A DNA stretch of 64,000 nt from Halobacteriovoraceae bacterium (GCA_002707495.1 PAMZ01000022.1:310001-374000); one strand, 5' to 3'; positions 51,987 to 61,358 are shown, counted from the first letter of the stretch. Notes: generated from the sequence alone by a model not told the origin. Translations and numbers: made by a program.

Positions 51987-52847
51987 ATGATTTCACGTAT
52001 TTGGATCTATCTATGGGAGACCTTTAAGATTCCCAGTAGGATTTTACTGACCCTTACCAATGTCTTAGTTGTTCAACTTTTTATTATGAGAAGCGTAGAT
52101 ACCTTTACTTTTGTCCTTGGGTCTTCAATGCTTTTCTTCTCACTGCTCTACTATCGAATTTGCGATGAATTCAAAGATGAGAAAACCGACAAAATCTTCT
52201 TCCCCAAAAGGCCTCTTCCTTCTGGACGCGTTCTCAAGTCCGACTTGAGACTTCTACAAGTTTTATGTGGATTGATCATGATTGGTATAGCACTTGTTCA
52301 AAGTGAAGCCAGAGTATTTGCCATCATACTTATCTTGGATTGCCTTTTGATGCAGTTCTATTTTTTTGTTCCAAAACTGATGGAGAAAAATCGCCTTATT
52401 GCATTTGCCACCCACGCACCTTACGCAATTGTCGTTAATTTTTACCTGCTTGCTCTTCATGCTGATATGGTTAAAACTCAAATATTTACTTTAGAAAATA
52501 TGGCGCTTGTGTCGGTCCTATCCCTTCCAGGCTTTCATTGGGAGGTCATACGAAAGACATTTGTAAGGGAGAGACCAGGCTATCAGACCTATTCAAGTCT
52601 TCTAGGTTATCAAGGCGCGATTCTTCTTAGTCTTGTTTTTTTCTTCCCTATACTTATTGGGTTAAGAATTCTTCTAGAAGATAATATCTTTATCCCTCTT
52701 GTGAGTATTATCATTATCTATTGTATGCATATTTGGGGCCTAGGACTAAAAGAAGAAGAAGGATTAGTGAGTCTAAGAACCAAATCAGAGTTGATTTCAA
52801 CGACAATTATTATCTGTCTTCTCTGGCAAGGCTATAGCTTAATATGA
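51987..52847 (+). CDS. UbiA-family prenyltransferase
   Basis: A 286-residue membrane protein with about eight helices. ATG 51987 begins a normal N-terminus; an upstream ATG at 51939 in frame adds 16 residues without support. The first Asp-rich motif is clear (YRICDEFKDEKTDKIFFPKRPLPSGRV, near residue 60, with its DxxxD). UbiA enzymes attach a prenyl chain to an acceptor at the membrane. The second Asp-rich motif is less clear. The stop overlaps the next ATG (ATGA), coupling it to a PEP-synthase-like protein. Confidence 0.8.
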   Translation: MISRIWIYLWETFKIPSRILLTLTNVLVVQLFIMRSVDTFTFVLGSSMLFFSLLYYRICDEFKDEKTDKIFFPKRPLPSGRVLKSDLRLLQVLCGLIMIGIALVQSEARVFAIILILDCLLMQFYFFVPKLMEKNRLIAFATHAPYAIVVNFYLLALHADMVKTQIFTLENMALVSVLSLPGFHWEVIRKTFVRERPGYQTYSSLLGYQGAILLSLVFFFPILIGLRILLEDNIFIPLVSIIIIYCMHIWGLGLKEEEGLVSLRTKSELISTTIIICLLWQGYSLI

Positions 52848-55249
52848 TTTTGCGAGCCGAAGCATCTCTGCAGGAGTTTCTAAAGTATGGCGGGGGGAAG
52901 GCTACGAGTCTAAAAAGACTTAAAAATCAGGGCTTCAATGTACCTAACTTTTTCGTTATTGATACCAGATCCTTTAAAAACAATTTAGGCCCTCTTTACA
53001 AAAGAATTGATCAACTTGCTTCGGAGAAAAAATTCTCAGAGATTAAAAATCTTATTCAAGAAATTCAATTGGATATAAAGCTTCCAAGAGACGTCTTCTC
53101 TGTATTCTCTGTTCGGTCGTCTGCCAATTTAGAGGACGGGGGAAAACACTCATTTGCGGGAATTTATCAGACTTACCTCAATAAAGAGGACCAACTAGAC
53201 TACTGGATCAAACAGTGTTGGTGTGGGCTTTTTAGTGAAGAACATTTTCTCTATCTTTCTCATAAAGATATCGATTGGAAATCAATAAATATGGCCGTAA
53301 TCATTCAAGAGATGATAATCCCTGATTATTCAGGAATTTTTTTTCAGGCAAACCCTAATGGAAATATCAATGAAAAAATATTTGTCCTGGGAGAAGGAGT
53401 GGGCGAGGGCGTTGTCAATGCCACAGTTGAAACTGAAACTATCACCTACGATCTTTTCTCAAAAGAGCTGAACCCAAAATCTCAATTGGCCGTTAAATTT
53501 GATAAAGAGCTCAATTTAATTATCAACCAATGTTCAAACTACCAAGATGAAAAAAATATCTTTTTTGATTTCGAATTCTGTCTCAAAGACGAGCAAATCT
53601 ATTTTCTGCAAGCAAGGCCTATAACTTCAGTTTCTCAAAATCCCAACATAGAACTCTACGATTCGAGCAATATATCAGAAAACTATCCCGGAGTTTCTAC
53701 TCCTCTTACGTTAGATCATTTAAAAAGATTGTACACAGTCAACCTCTCCTCTTTACTCAAATATCTTGGTATTCCAAAATCAACTCGAGACAAACTTAGT
53801 ATTAATCTCAACGAGCCAATCGAATCCTTTCATGGCAGGCCTTATTACAAGGTTTCAACATGGTATAACCTTCTTCAATCGCTCCCTTTATTGAATGGGT
53901 TTTTGACAAAATCTTGGGACTATATGTTAGGAGTAAAAAATATTCAATCGATGCAGAGAATAGAACTCTCAATTATCGATCAAACCAATATTCTTTTAAA
54001 CGTAATCCCTAAATTATTAATCGCCTTTTTAAACCCTATTAAGTATGAGCGAATCTACCAAAGTAAATATTTGAGTTTCAAAGAGAAATTCTTAAATAAA
54101 TCTCTAAAAGACCATAGCTATGATCAATTGCTAGACCTCTATCAAAAAGGAGAAGAGGCTTATTTTGGATTTGCTCAAATCGCTCTTTTCAATGATCTGA
54201 TTGTTGGTCTCCATCTTAAAATCCTCGATTTTATCTGTAAAAATGATCCTAGTCATCTCATATCCCTTTCGAAGTCAAATGAATCACTTGAAAGCTACCA
54301 ACTTACGAGATCTCTGGATCAAATTTCTCATTATCTAAGTCGTCATCCAAAGTTAAAAGAAGAGCTTTCTCACTTGGATCAACTTGCAAAGCTGAGTGAT
54401 CAAAAGTTGACTTCCATGATTAAAGCTCATTTAGAACAATTCGGGGATAGAACAATCGCTGAGATGAAGCTTGAGACTCCCTCTTTAAAAGAAAAACCTG
54501 AGGAGTTTTTAAGATACCTTAGCTCGCTTGAAATTTTAGATCGAAGTAAAGCGCAGGCTAAACCTCTCGATCCTCTACGGGGATGGAGAGGTATTTGCTT
54601 TAAGTTAATTTCGCCTTTGTATAGAGGAAGTCTCGCTTTTAGAGAGAACTCTCGATTTAACCGAGTAAGGGTCAAGAATTATTTTAGGGGGATTCTTTTA
54701 GAGTGTGATAAAAAATTATTTGAAGCGAATCTAATAAAGAGTCAAAATGATATATTCTTTTTTAAAGAGTCTGAACTTTTCAGATCATGGAGTGATCAGA
54801 AAAAATCTCCTACTGATGTAGAAGCTCGAAAAATGCAATATATAAAAGATAAAAAACTCACCTTGCCCATTAGGTTTTATCTTAACTCCCCTTTCAGAGA
54901 AGAGTTTATTTCTTCACCAGCTCCCATGGGGTCAAACCTAAAAGGTATGGGATGCTCTCCAGGCATAGTTTCTGCCCCCTGTGTCGTTCTATCTCAAGCT
55001 GATCTAAAAACAGAGATAAAGGGGAAAATTCTTGTTACCAAGACAACAGATCCAGGTTGGGTACTTCTGATGATGCAAGCCTCAGGGGTTATTGTTGAAA
55101 ATGGAAACATCCTGTCTCATGCGGCTATTGTAGGAAGAGAACTAGGTATACCGACTATTATTGACTGTGAAGGTGTCACATCTAGGCTCAAAACAGGTCA
55201 GCTAATTGAAATGGATGCTCACTCGGGAGTTGTAAATATTTTGGACTAG
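52844..55249 (+). CDS. PEP-synthase/rifampin-phosphotransferase-like enzyme
   Basis: An 801-residue protein. The N-terminal ATP-grasp (PPDK_N) region shows VFSVRSSANLEDGGKHSFAG (about residue 95) and YFLQARPITS near 260. The C-terminus carries the swivelling phospho-His domain with GVIVENGNILSHAAIVGREL and GIPTI (about 755). The PEP-binding TIM-barrel of true PEP synthase is absent. ATP-grasp, a variable middle domain and a terminal His domain is the layout of rifampin phosphotransferase. The middle (~300-700) matches nothing I know. It probably phosphorylates a small molecule, perhaps the UbiA substrate or product, since the two genes are translationally coupled. Confidence 0.75.
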   Translation: MILRAEASLQEFLKYGGGKATSLKRLKNQGFNVPNFFVIDTRSFKNNLGPLYKRIDQLASEKKFSEIKNLIQEIQLDIKLPRDVFSVFSVRSSANLEDGGKHSFAGIYQTYLNKEDQLDYWIKQCWCGLFSEEHFLYLSHKDIDWKSINMAVIIQEMIIPDYSGIFFQANPNGNINEKIFVLGEGVGEGVVNATVETETITYDLFSKELNPKSQLAVKFDKELNLIINQCSNYQDEKNIFFDFEFCLKDEQIYFLQARPITSVSQNPNIELYDSSNISENYPGVSTPLTLDHLKRLYTVNLSSLLKYLGIPKSTRDKLSINLNEPIESFHGRPYYKVSTWYNLLQSLPLLNGFLTKSWDYMLGVKNIQSMQRIELSIIDQTNILLNVIPKLLIAFLNPIKYERIYQSKYLSFKEKFLNKSLKDHSYDQLLDLYQKGEEAYFGFAQIALFNDLIVGLHLKILDFICKNDPSHLISLSKSNESLESYQLTRSLDQISHYLSRHPKLKEELSHLDQLAKLSDQKLTSMIKAHLEQFGDRTIAEMKLETPSLKEKPEEFLRYLSSLEILDRSKAQAKPLDPLRGWRGICFKLISPLYRGSLAFRENSRFNRVRVKNYFRGILLECDKKLFEANLIKSQNDIFFFKESELFRSWSDQKKSPTDVEARKMQYIKDKKLTLPIRFYLNSPFREEFISSPAPMGSNLKGMGCSPGIVSAPCVVLSQADLKTEIKGKILVTKTTDPGWVLLMMQASGVIVENGNILSHAAIVGRELGIPTIIDCEGVTSRLKTGQLIEMDAHSGVVNILD

Positions 55250-55251
55250 CT

Positions 55252-55653
55252 CTACTTTGCTAATGCCTTCTTTATTTTTTCAATTCGACTTCTGTTCGCA
55301 CCAAAATCATAATACCCCTTTCTAGAGGCAGATCGGAAGTGAAGTTTGTCTTCAATAACAATAAACTCTATATCATCAACAAATTTAAAGAGTGAACTTG
55401 TGTGAGTCGCATGAATATAATTCTCGTCTTCTTCAAGGATTTTCCAACTATCATGATCCTCAATATATTTTTTTACCTCTTGCAATATAAGTTCGCGAGA
55501 CGGCAAAGGTTCTATGTAATGATCATCTGATACAACCTCTAAACTAGAGACGCAATTTGGTTTATCAGGACATTTTGCCATCCGCTTTCCCTCTGTGGGG
55601 TTAGCGAATGAAGAAAAATTCATAAGTAATGTGAGAATCAGGATTGTTTTCAT
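55252..55653 (-). CDS. DUF1499 family exported protein
   Basis: A 133-residue protein with a signal peptide to about residue 17. The DUF1499 motifs are CPDKPNCVSS (about residue 28), IEPLPS, HATHTSSLFKFVDDIEFIV and FRSASRKGYYDFGANRSRIE. The family function is unknown. Its stop is two bases from the stop of the PEP-synthase-like gene. The lack of the usual transmembrane extension makes this a soluble periplasmic form. Confidence 0.85.
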   Translation of the reverse strand: MKTILILTLLMNFSSFANPTEGKRMAKCPDKPNCVSSLEVVSDDHYIEPLPSRELILQEVKKYIEDHDSWKILEEDENYIHATHTSSLFKFVDDIEFIVIEDKLHFRSASRKGYYDFGANRSRIEKIKKALAK

Positions 55654-55701
55654 GAATCTAGTTTACAAGGACTTAAATTACTTCACAAGTAGGTGTGCAA
55701 A

Positions 55702-55941
55702 GTGTTTAATAGTTATATGACACCAGCCGGAAAATACTCGCTGACTTTAGGTCAAAAGAGACATTACAATATTCCCCTTCAAGCTGAAAGTTATACTTTC
55801 ATTTGGGATCATGTCAGTGAAGATCAATGCGCAGATATGGTCAAATTTCTAAAAGATGATGGATTTATCATTGTCGATCAAAAGCTCGACGATGCAAATT
55901 CTCCCGCTAGAGATTTCTCGGTTACCGCATATAGAAAATAG
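55702..55941 (+). CDS. Small hypothetical protein
   Basis: A 79-residue soluble protein. Of three possible starts, GTG 55702 has the best Shine-Dalgarno (AAGTAGG eight bases before); GTG 55693 and ATG 55717 are alternatives. The sequence has an aromatic, beta-like first half (YSLTLGQKRHYNIPL) and an acidic second half. No family is recognised. It lies 12 bases upstream of the MoxR gene and may be part of that operon. Confidence 0.5.
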   Translation: MFNSYMTPAGKYSLTLGQKRHYNIPLQAESYTFIWDHVSEDQCADMVKFLKDDGFIIVDQKLDDANSPARDFSVTAYRK

Positions 55942-55953
55942 CAGGACGAAGAG

Positions 55954-56898
55954 ATGAGTCAGACTAAATTAATCGGGAAAATTAAACAACTTTTAAGCGA
56001 AATCAATAAGGTCATACTCGATAAGAATGAAGAAATCGAAATGATTTTTGCAGTCTGGCTAATGGGTGGACATGTTCTCCTAGAAGACCTTCCTGGAACA
56101 GGGAAAACGGTCTTAGCAAAATGTTTTTCTAAAGCTTGCCAAGTAGATTTTGGACGTGTTCAGTTCACCCCTGATCTTCTTCCGAATGATATTATCGGAA
56201 CTACAATTTACGATCAAGAAACAAGGAAATTCTATTTTAGAAAAGGACCTTTATTTTCGGATTTCTTTCTTGCCGATGAAATCAATCGTGCCACTCCACG
56301 AACTCAAGCTGCCCTTTTAGAGTCGATGGCTGAAAAGCAAATCACAATAGAAAATAGGACCACCGAGCTATCTCCAACTTTTTTTGTGATGGCCACTCAA
56401 AACCCACTCGAACAACATGGAACTTTTCCTCTTCCTGAAGCTCAATTAGATAGATTTACTATAAAACTTAGCCTTGGGTTTCTCAGTCAACAAAGAGAGA
56501 TTGAGATGATTAAGAGTCAACTTGTCCATTCACCTCTTAACGATTTAGCACCTGTATTAACTCAAACAGAAGTTGTGCAATTGCATAAGCTGGCCTCAAA
56601 AGTAAAAGCAGACCAAGCAATTTTAGAATATGTCGTTCAAATTGCAGATGCTACTCGCAACCATCCCAAGTTGAAACATGGTATATCACCTAGGGCCTCA
56701 CTAGCTTACACCAAACTTGCACAGTCTTATGCTTTGATTAAGGGAAGAGACCACGTCATTCCAGCAGATATCTTTCATCTGGCGAAACCGGTTATGAGTC
56801 ATCGGCTTATCCTAACTGAGGATGCTCTTTTTGACGGTGAAAAAACTGACCATATTGTTGACGAGATCCTAAAACGAGTTAAAGCTCCCAAACTATGA
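55954..56898 (+). CDS. MoxR-family AAA+ ATPase
   Basis: A 314-residue ATPase. Walker A is LLEDLPGTGKTVLAK (about residue 46), with FGRVQFTPDLLPNDIIGT after it, Walker B LADEINRATPRTQAALLESM (about 107) and FFVMATQNPLEQHGTFPLPEAQLDRF (sensor 1 region, about 145). MoxR proteins act as chaperones and are almost always next to DUF58 genes, as here. Its stop overlaps the DUF58 start (ATGA). Confidence 0.92.
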   Translation: MSQTKLIGKIKQLLSEINKVILDKNEEIEMIFAVWLMGGHVLLEDLPGTGKTVLAKCFSKACQVDFGRVQFTPDLLPNDIIGTTIYDQETRKFYFRKGPLFSDFFLADEINRATPRTQAALLESMAEKQITIENRTTELSPTFFVMATQNPLEQHGTFPLPEAQLDRFTIKLSLGFLSQQREIEMIKSQLVHSPLNDLAPVLTQTEVVQLHKLASKVKADQAILEYVVQIADATRNHPKLKHGISPRASLAYTKLAQSYALIKGRDHVIPADIFHLAKPVMSHRLILTEDALFDGEKTDHIVDEILKRVKAPKL

Positions 56899-58298
56899 GA
56901 AAAATCTCAATTGATAAGTGGTCTGATTATCCTCTGAAATTCACCTTGAACTTTAGAAATTTTTTTCTACTTAATAGCAGATTTTTTCATCCGAAGCCTT
57001 TATTTATTTTAAGTCTATGGTTATTTGGCCTGGGCTCAATATTTAGTCTCAAACTATTAAAAATTTTTTTTCCTCTTTTGGTCCTCTATTTTTATCAACT
57101 CATTTTAACCAAGAGAACTCTCAAAAATTTTCGCATTAGAAGAGAAATGCCTGAAGTATCCAAAGAAGAAAAAACAGAGGATTTTACCTATCGAGTTGAA
57201 AATCCAAACCCTTTTGATTATTTTAACTTTTGCCTCTTTGAGAAAAATGAGACGAGTTCGACCTCAAGAATCTTGAAGTCTTTTCAATTCAAACTCAATG
57301 CTCATCAAACAAAAAAAGTTCATCATGAAGTGCAAATGAACAATGGGATGGGTTATAAAAAAGTAGGACCGCTTATGGCCGTTTTCACAGATGGTCTAGG
57401 AATAAATAGAGTCACTTATTTTGAAGATTCCACAAGGCAACTTAAGATATTTCCCAAGGTACACCCCACAAGAAAAACGAAACTACGGCCTGACACTAAG
57501 AGTATGACTTTTGGAAGTTTTGACTCTCATCAGAAAGGTAATAATGTTAATTTTTATTCTACGAGGGAATATGTACAGGGAGACAATACAAACCATATTA
57601 ATTGGAAACTCTCCTTAAAGTCCTCCAGTATTATTGTGAATCAATTTAAGAGCAATGTGAATGCTCAGTTCTACACTGTATTGCTTGATGATGATAGGCT
57701 TCACTACGGAGATGGAAGGTATAGCTCCCTAGAATATTGCAAAGACTTGATGCTCTCTCTTCTCCATTCTCAAGTAAAATCGAATAATCAGATGGGCATA
57801 TTTAATTCCCAAAAATTTGTTCAAGCTCAAAGTGGCCAGTCTCATTTAAACGCTCTAGAAATTTATATTTCCACACTTGAAACAGCTAAATTCGAGGAAC
57901 ACAGAAGTTATTCAAGAAAAACTTTAAAAAAAGAAAAAATTGAGAGTTTTTTTCGAAGATTAAATTTTTTTATTCCCCAAGAGTCTAATGTCTATATTTT
58001 TGCAGGTTTTGTGGCAAGCCCGGTTCTTGAAGTTTACCTCCAACAAATAGCACTCTTAACTCCTCGCTATAATCATGTTCACCTGGTGTTGACTCATGGA
58101 CTCTCACATCTCAGGAAAAACTTATCCCAAGAGGATCTTATCTGGATTAATAAAATGGAAGCTGAAGCGGCGAAAATGACACCAGAGATAAATTCTCTTT
58201 GCAAAAAGAATAATATCCATTTATCCCTGGTAGAAATCAACTCCCAATTTACCTATCAGCATCAGATCAAAGAAGGATTTCAAAGTGCGAAGCTTTAA
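56895..58298 (+). CDS. DUF58 protein
   Basis: A 467-residue protein. Two membrane helices at about residues 30-75 are followed by a beta-rich extracytoplasmic-like part and the DUF58 core: STREYVQGDNTNHINWKLSLK (about 225-245, given in halves in the family as REYxxGD and INWK). A von Willebrand A-like region follows. DUF58 proteins partner MoxR ATPases in envelope functions whose targets are mostly unknown. The start overlaps moxR and the stop overlaps the next gene, marking a coupled operon. Confidence 0.85.
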   Translation: MRKISIDKWSDYPLKFTLNFRNFFLLNSRFFHPKPLFILSLWLFGLGSIFSLKLLKIFFPLLVLYFYQLILTKRTLKNFRIRREMPEVSKEEKTEDFTYRVENPNPFDYFNFCLFEKNETSSTSRILKSFQFKLNAHQTKKVHHEVQMNNGMGYKKVGPLMAVFTDGLGINRVTYFEDSTRQLKIFPKVHPTRKTKLRPDTKSMTFGSFDSHQKGNNVNFYSTREYVQGDNTNHINWKLSLKSSSIIVNQFKSNVNAQFYTVLLDDDRLHYGDGRYSSLEYCKDLMLSLLHSQVKSNNQMGIFNSQKFVQAQSGQSHLNALEIYISTLETAKFEEHRSYSRKTLKKEKIESFFRRLNFFIPQESNVYIFAGFVASPVLEVYLQQIALLTPRYNHVHLVLTHGLSHLRKNLSQEDLIWINKMEAEAAKMTPEINSLCKKNNIHLSLVEINSQFTYQHQIKEGFQSAKL

Positions 58299-60333
58299 TC
58301 TCCTTATCCTCACATATAGCCTTTTTGTCGCTATTGCACTGGCTAGTCCCTACTCTTGGGAGAATAATGATTTCATTTTCATGGCAATCTACAATTCCGT
58401 ATTTATAAGTTTAGTTATTGCTTATCAATGGAAAAAAAGTTCCAAAGACTTTCATAAGGTCTATCAAATAGATTCCCATATGAGAGAGCTTAAACATCAA
58501 ACTCTTTTTTCTGGATTGACAATTGATTATGGGAGTCAAGGCGAAAAAAACCTACATGAGTTTGAGCAAGAGTCGATTCGTTATTCAAACAAACTCAGAG
58601 TGGCACTCTCCGCATTTATATGTATGGCTCTCTATATAGGCTCTCTCTATTTTCTTCGAGATAGAGATATTATGAGTACTCTTATGGCAATTCTTCCGGC
58701 TACTTATATCGGAATTTTTCTTTCCTTTAGCTATTGGGGTCTTTATGTATTTGGACTCTTCTTTGGACTGCTCTATTTCGGACTTAATGCCCAAATTATC
58801 TATCCTTTTGGATATTTTGTCGTTTTAGGAGTTTCTGGTTTATTCCTCATTAATCTTCAAGTTCTAAATAATTGGTATTGGCAAAATTTAATTGGCCTTA
58901 GAAACTCACGCGCACAATTTAAGTTAAATTTAGACCTTAGGAGTCTGGCAATCCCATTTATTCTCTTTAGTGCAAGTTTCTTAACAACGGATCTTTTCAT
59001 TGAAGATGAAAAATCATTTCTCAGTCAAATCGCGAAACTCCCCAGTCCAAATTCTTCCCGAATAAACACTGAAATGAAGATTGCAAAAAATATTAACCAA
59101 AGGCTTGATTCTGAAAGAGAAACTTTTACCAATCCTTCTCAAAAATCTATAGACCTACAAAAGAAACTGTCTCAGTTAAATACCGATTTAGCTGCACTGG
59201 AGAAACTACCTGATATTAATTCACAGCAATTGCAAAAATATATGGAGCTTCTAAGTCGCAAAGAGCAGGTTACTTCACAGCTAAAAGCTCTTAAAAATAA
59301 TAGTCAAAAATCCGAATTGTCTCATAATCTCTCGAGTATCCCTTTACCTAAAAACATCTCAAAGCTTCCTTCCCAAGGTATGGCGCAAGTTTTTCAACAT
59401 CAAAATTTCAAATCTAGTCTAGAGAAGAACTTCCCTCGATTTGTGTCAGAATCAAAGACTAAAGAAGCACTTTTAAAATTAGACAAGTTGGCAGAAAAAA
59501 CAAAATCCGAAAATTCCACTCTTGCGATGGAAGCCTACTCTAAACACAGAAAAAAGATCCTAAAGGAGGCCTCTCAACATCAAGACAATCATCAAAACTT
59601 TGAGAGTCAGATGAAACAACATATTATGTCACTCTCTTCTCAAGTCAACAAAGAGGAACTTAATAAAATTCAAAAAGAAATGAGTTCTCTAAAAAATTAT
59701 TCGCTGACACCAAAGGAGTACAATGAAAAGAAAAAAGATTTTTTAAATAAGCTAGAACAAGCTTCAACTAAGAGTTCAAAAGACTCTGCCCCCGTCGAAG
59801 AAACTCAAAGTACGATTCGCCAAGAAATAGATTACCTTCACAATAAAGCTTTTGATATTAATGAAAGGAAAAACCAGTCAAAATCCTATTTAAAATATCT
59901 AAAATTTTTAGCTATTGTTTTTGCCATTTTTTTCATTCTCTATTTATTGAATAAATTTCTTAAAAAAGATAAATTGCATGAATTAAAAGAAGAGCTCTCG
60001 ACGGAGCAAAAAAATAAAATCCACTATCTTTTAAAACGGATTCCTCGTCAGTTTAAAAATTTTGAAGAAGAAGTTGATATAAAATATAAAATTTTCCACG
60101 AAATGGCAGAAGTGATTTTTTTTCCTCCAGAAACGAAGGCACCTCCTGCGATGATTTTGGCTAGAGCGAAGGAAATTACCGAGGATGACAAACTTTCAAA
60201 ACTAGCAAAAAATATTGGCTTATTTTTTAATGCCATTCATTTTGGATCAAAAAAAGAATTTTCAGCCAAAGAAAAGAAAATCTTTAAAAAATCCTTTCAA
60301 GCTGCGGTGGTTAAGATAAAAAAACTTCTATAA
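58285..60333 (+). CDS. TgpA-like membrane protein with coiled coil instead of transglutaminase
   Basis: A 682-residue protein from GTG 58285, overlapping DUF58 by 14 bases. It has two N-terminal helices, a loop and about five further helices up to residue ~240, then ~280 residues of Lys/Gln/Ser-rich coiled coil, one more helix (about 545-562) and a C-terminal ~110-residue cytosolic domain like DUF4129 (APPAMILARAKEI...NIGLFFNAIHFG). Position and architecture match TgpA of MoxR-DUF58-transglutaminase operons, but no Cys-His-Asp transglutaminase core is present in the coiled-coil segment. It may be a structural or signalling variant. Confidence 0.65.
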   Translation: MRSFNLLILTYSLFVAIALASPYSWENNDFIFMAIYNSVFISLVIAYQWKKSSKDFHKVYQIDSHMRELKHQTLFSGLTIDYGSQGEKNLHEFEQESIRYSNKLRVALSAFICMALYIGSLYFLRDRDIMSTLMAILPATYIGIFLSFSYWGLYVFGLFFGLLYFGLNAQIIYPFGYFVVLGVSGLFLINLQVLNNWYWQNLIGLRNSRAQFKLNLDLRSLAIPFILFSASFLTTDLFIEDEKSFLSQIAKLPSPNSSRINTEMKIAKNINQRLDSERETFTNPSQKSIDLQKKLSQLNTDLAALEKLPDINSQQLQKYMELLSRKEQVTSQLKALKNNSQKSELSHNLSSIPLPKNISKLPSQGMAQVFQHQNFKSSLEKNFPRFVSESKTKEALLKLDKLAEKTKSENSTLAMEAYSKHRKKILKEASQHQDNHQNFESQMKQHIMSLSSQVNKEELNKIQKEMSSLKNYSLTPKEYNEKKKDFLNKLEQASTKSSKDSAPVEETQSTIRQEIDYLHNKAFDINERKNQSKSYLKYLKFLAIVFAIFFILYLLNKFLKKDKLHELKEELSTEQKNKIHYLLKRIPRQFKNFEEEVDIKYKIFHEMAEVIFFPPETKAPPAMILARAKEITEDDKLSKLAKNIGLFFNAIHFGSKKEFSAKEKKIFKKSFQAAVVKIKKLL

Positions 60334-60337
60334 GTTA

Positions 60338-60769
60338 TTAAATAAGATCTCTTACTTCTGGAATTGCCTCATTATCAGTCAAAATAGCAAAAATGACTTC
60401 TTCAAAGCTTTCATAATTAGGCGGCTTAGTAAAATATGCGAGTACACCCAGTGCTTTACAAATAGATTTCACTCCATCATCAGCGTCTGCCGAAACCACT
60501 ATAATTTTTTGTTTGGAACTCATAGGATCTTCTTTAATTCTTGCAATTAAGTCGACTCCGTCAAAACCTGGCATATTGAGATCTGTAATAATAAGATCAA
60601 AAGGTTCATCATCTAGTTGTGCCTGCGCGATCATCTCCCAAGCTTCGATGGAAGTTTCTGGACAAGTTATATTTTGAAGACCCATCTTCTTTAACATAGT
60701 TACAATCATGGCCCGAGAAAAATCCGAATCTTCTACTAGCATAATTTTTGAGTCTAGTGGGTCTTGCAT
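60338..60769 (-). CDS. CheY-like single-domain response regulator
   Basis: A 143-residue receiver protein: IMLVEDSDFSRAM at the acidic pocket, LIITDLNMPGFDG with the phosphoacceptor Asp (about residue 60), VVSADADDGV and YFTKPP with the conserved Lys. There is no output domain. Its stop is close to and converging with the TgpA-like gene. The partner kinase is not in the window. Confidence 0.9.
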   Translation of the reverse strand: MQDPLDSKIMLVEDSDFSRAMIVTMLKKMGLQNITCPETSIEAWEMIAQAQLDDEPFDLIITDLNMPGFDGVDLIARIKEDPMSSKQKIIVVSADADDGVKSICKALGVLAYFTKPPNYESFEEVIFAILTDNEAIPEVRDLI

Positions 60770-60811
60770 ACTCTATATATTCTACCTTTCTCCCCCATGA
60801 CAAACAAACCT

Positions 60812-60838
60812 AAAAAAAAAGCCTCCCAATAGGGAGGC
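60812..60838 (-). terminator. Rho-independent terminator (minus strand)
   Basis: Read on the minus strand, GCCTCCC-TATT-GGGAGGC is followed by nine T residues. It ends the Arg-rich protein gene, whose stop is 26 bases before the stem. Confidence 0.9.
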
Positions 60839-60863
60839 CATTAAACCGATTAAAATGTTTATT

Positions 60864-61358
60864 TTATAATCTGCTAATTCCAAATTGTCCTCGACGAACT
60901 GGACCACCACGCCCTGTTCTATCGATCTGACAGATTCCTCTTCTTCCTCTTCTAGATCTAACCGACTGACATTGATAAAGTGCATTCTCACAAGCACGTG
61001 CTTGAACGACTCTCTCATTCATACCAGTAGCAGTTCCTCTAAAGGTTCGAAGCGTTCTTCTGCCTCTAGGTCCAGTAAGTCTTGCTGTACAACTTCGTTG
61101 AACGATTCTTCGTCCTCCTCTATTTCCTCTCTCAACACAATTAAGAACTCTAGCTCTGTAATAACCTGACCTTCTCATCCTCCTACAGTCTTGTCTTGCT
61201 TCGCGACATGCTTCATGTCTACTATATCCAAAACCTGTAAAGGTATCTAGGACATGGCCACGGCCGTTTTCTAAATCTACGCGACATCTTGCTGCTTCTG
61301 CGTTTGAAGTAGCTGTGAACATCCCCACTAACATTAATACACTTAAAAATAGTTTCAT
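60864..61358 (-). CDS. Arg-rich secreted protein with internal repeat
   Basis: A 164-residue exported protein (signal peptide cut after AEA). The mature part is strongly basic, with Arg making up roughly a fifth of it, and has two related units: RCRVDLENGRGHVLDTFTG and SCTARLTGPRGRRTLRTF, each followed by a Cys-bearing helix (EACREARQDC, ACENALYQC). The even Cys number suggests disulfides. No family is recognised. Possible roles are binding to LPS, nucleic acid or cell wall, or antimicrobial action on neighbours; all are inference. Confidence 0.65.
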   Translation of the reverse strand: MKLFLSVLMLVGMFTATSNAEAARCRVDLENGRGHVLDTFTGFGYSRHEACREARQDCRRMRRSGYYRARVLNCVERGNRGGRRIVQRSCTARLTGPRGRRTLRTFRGTATGMNERVVQARACENALYQCQSVRSRRGRRGICQIDRTGRGGPVRRGQFGISRL

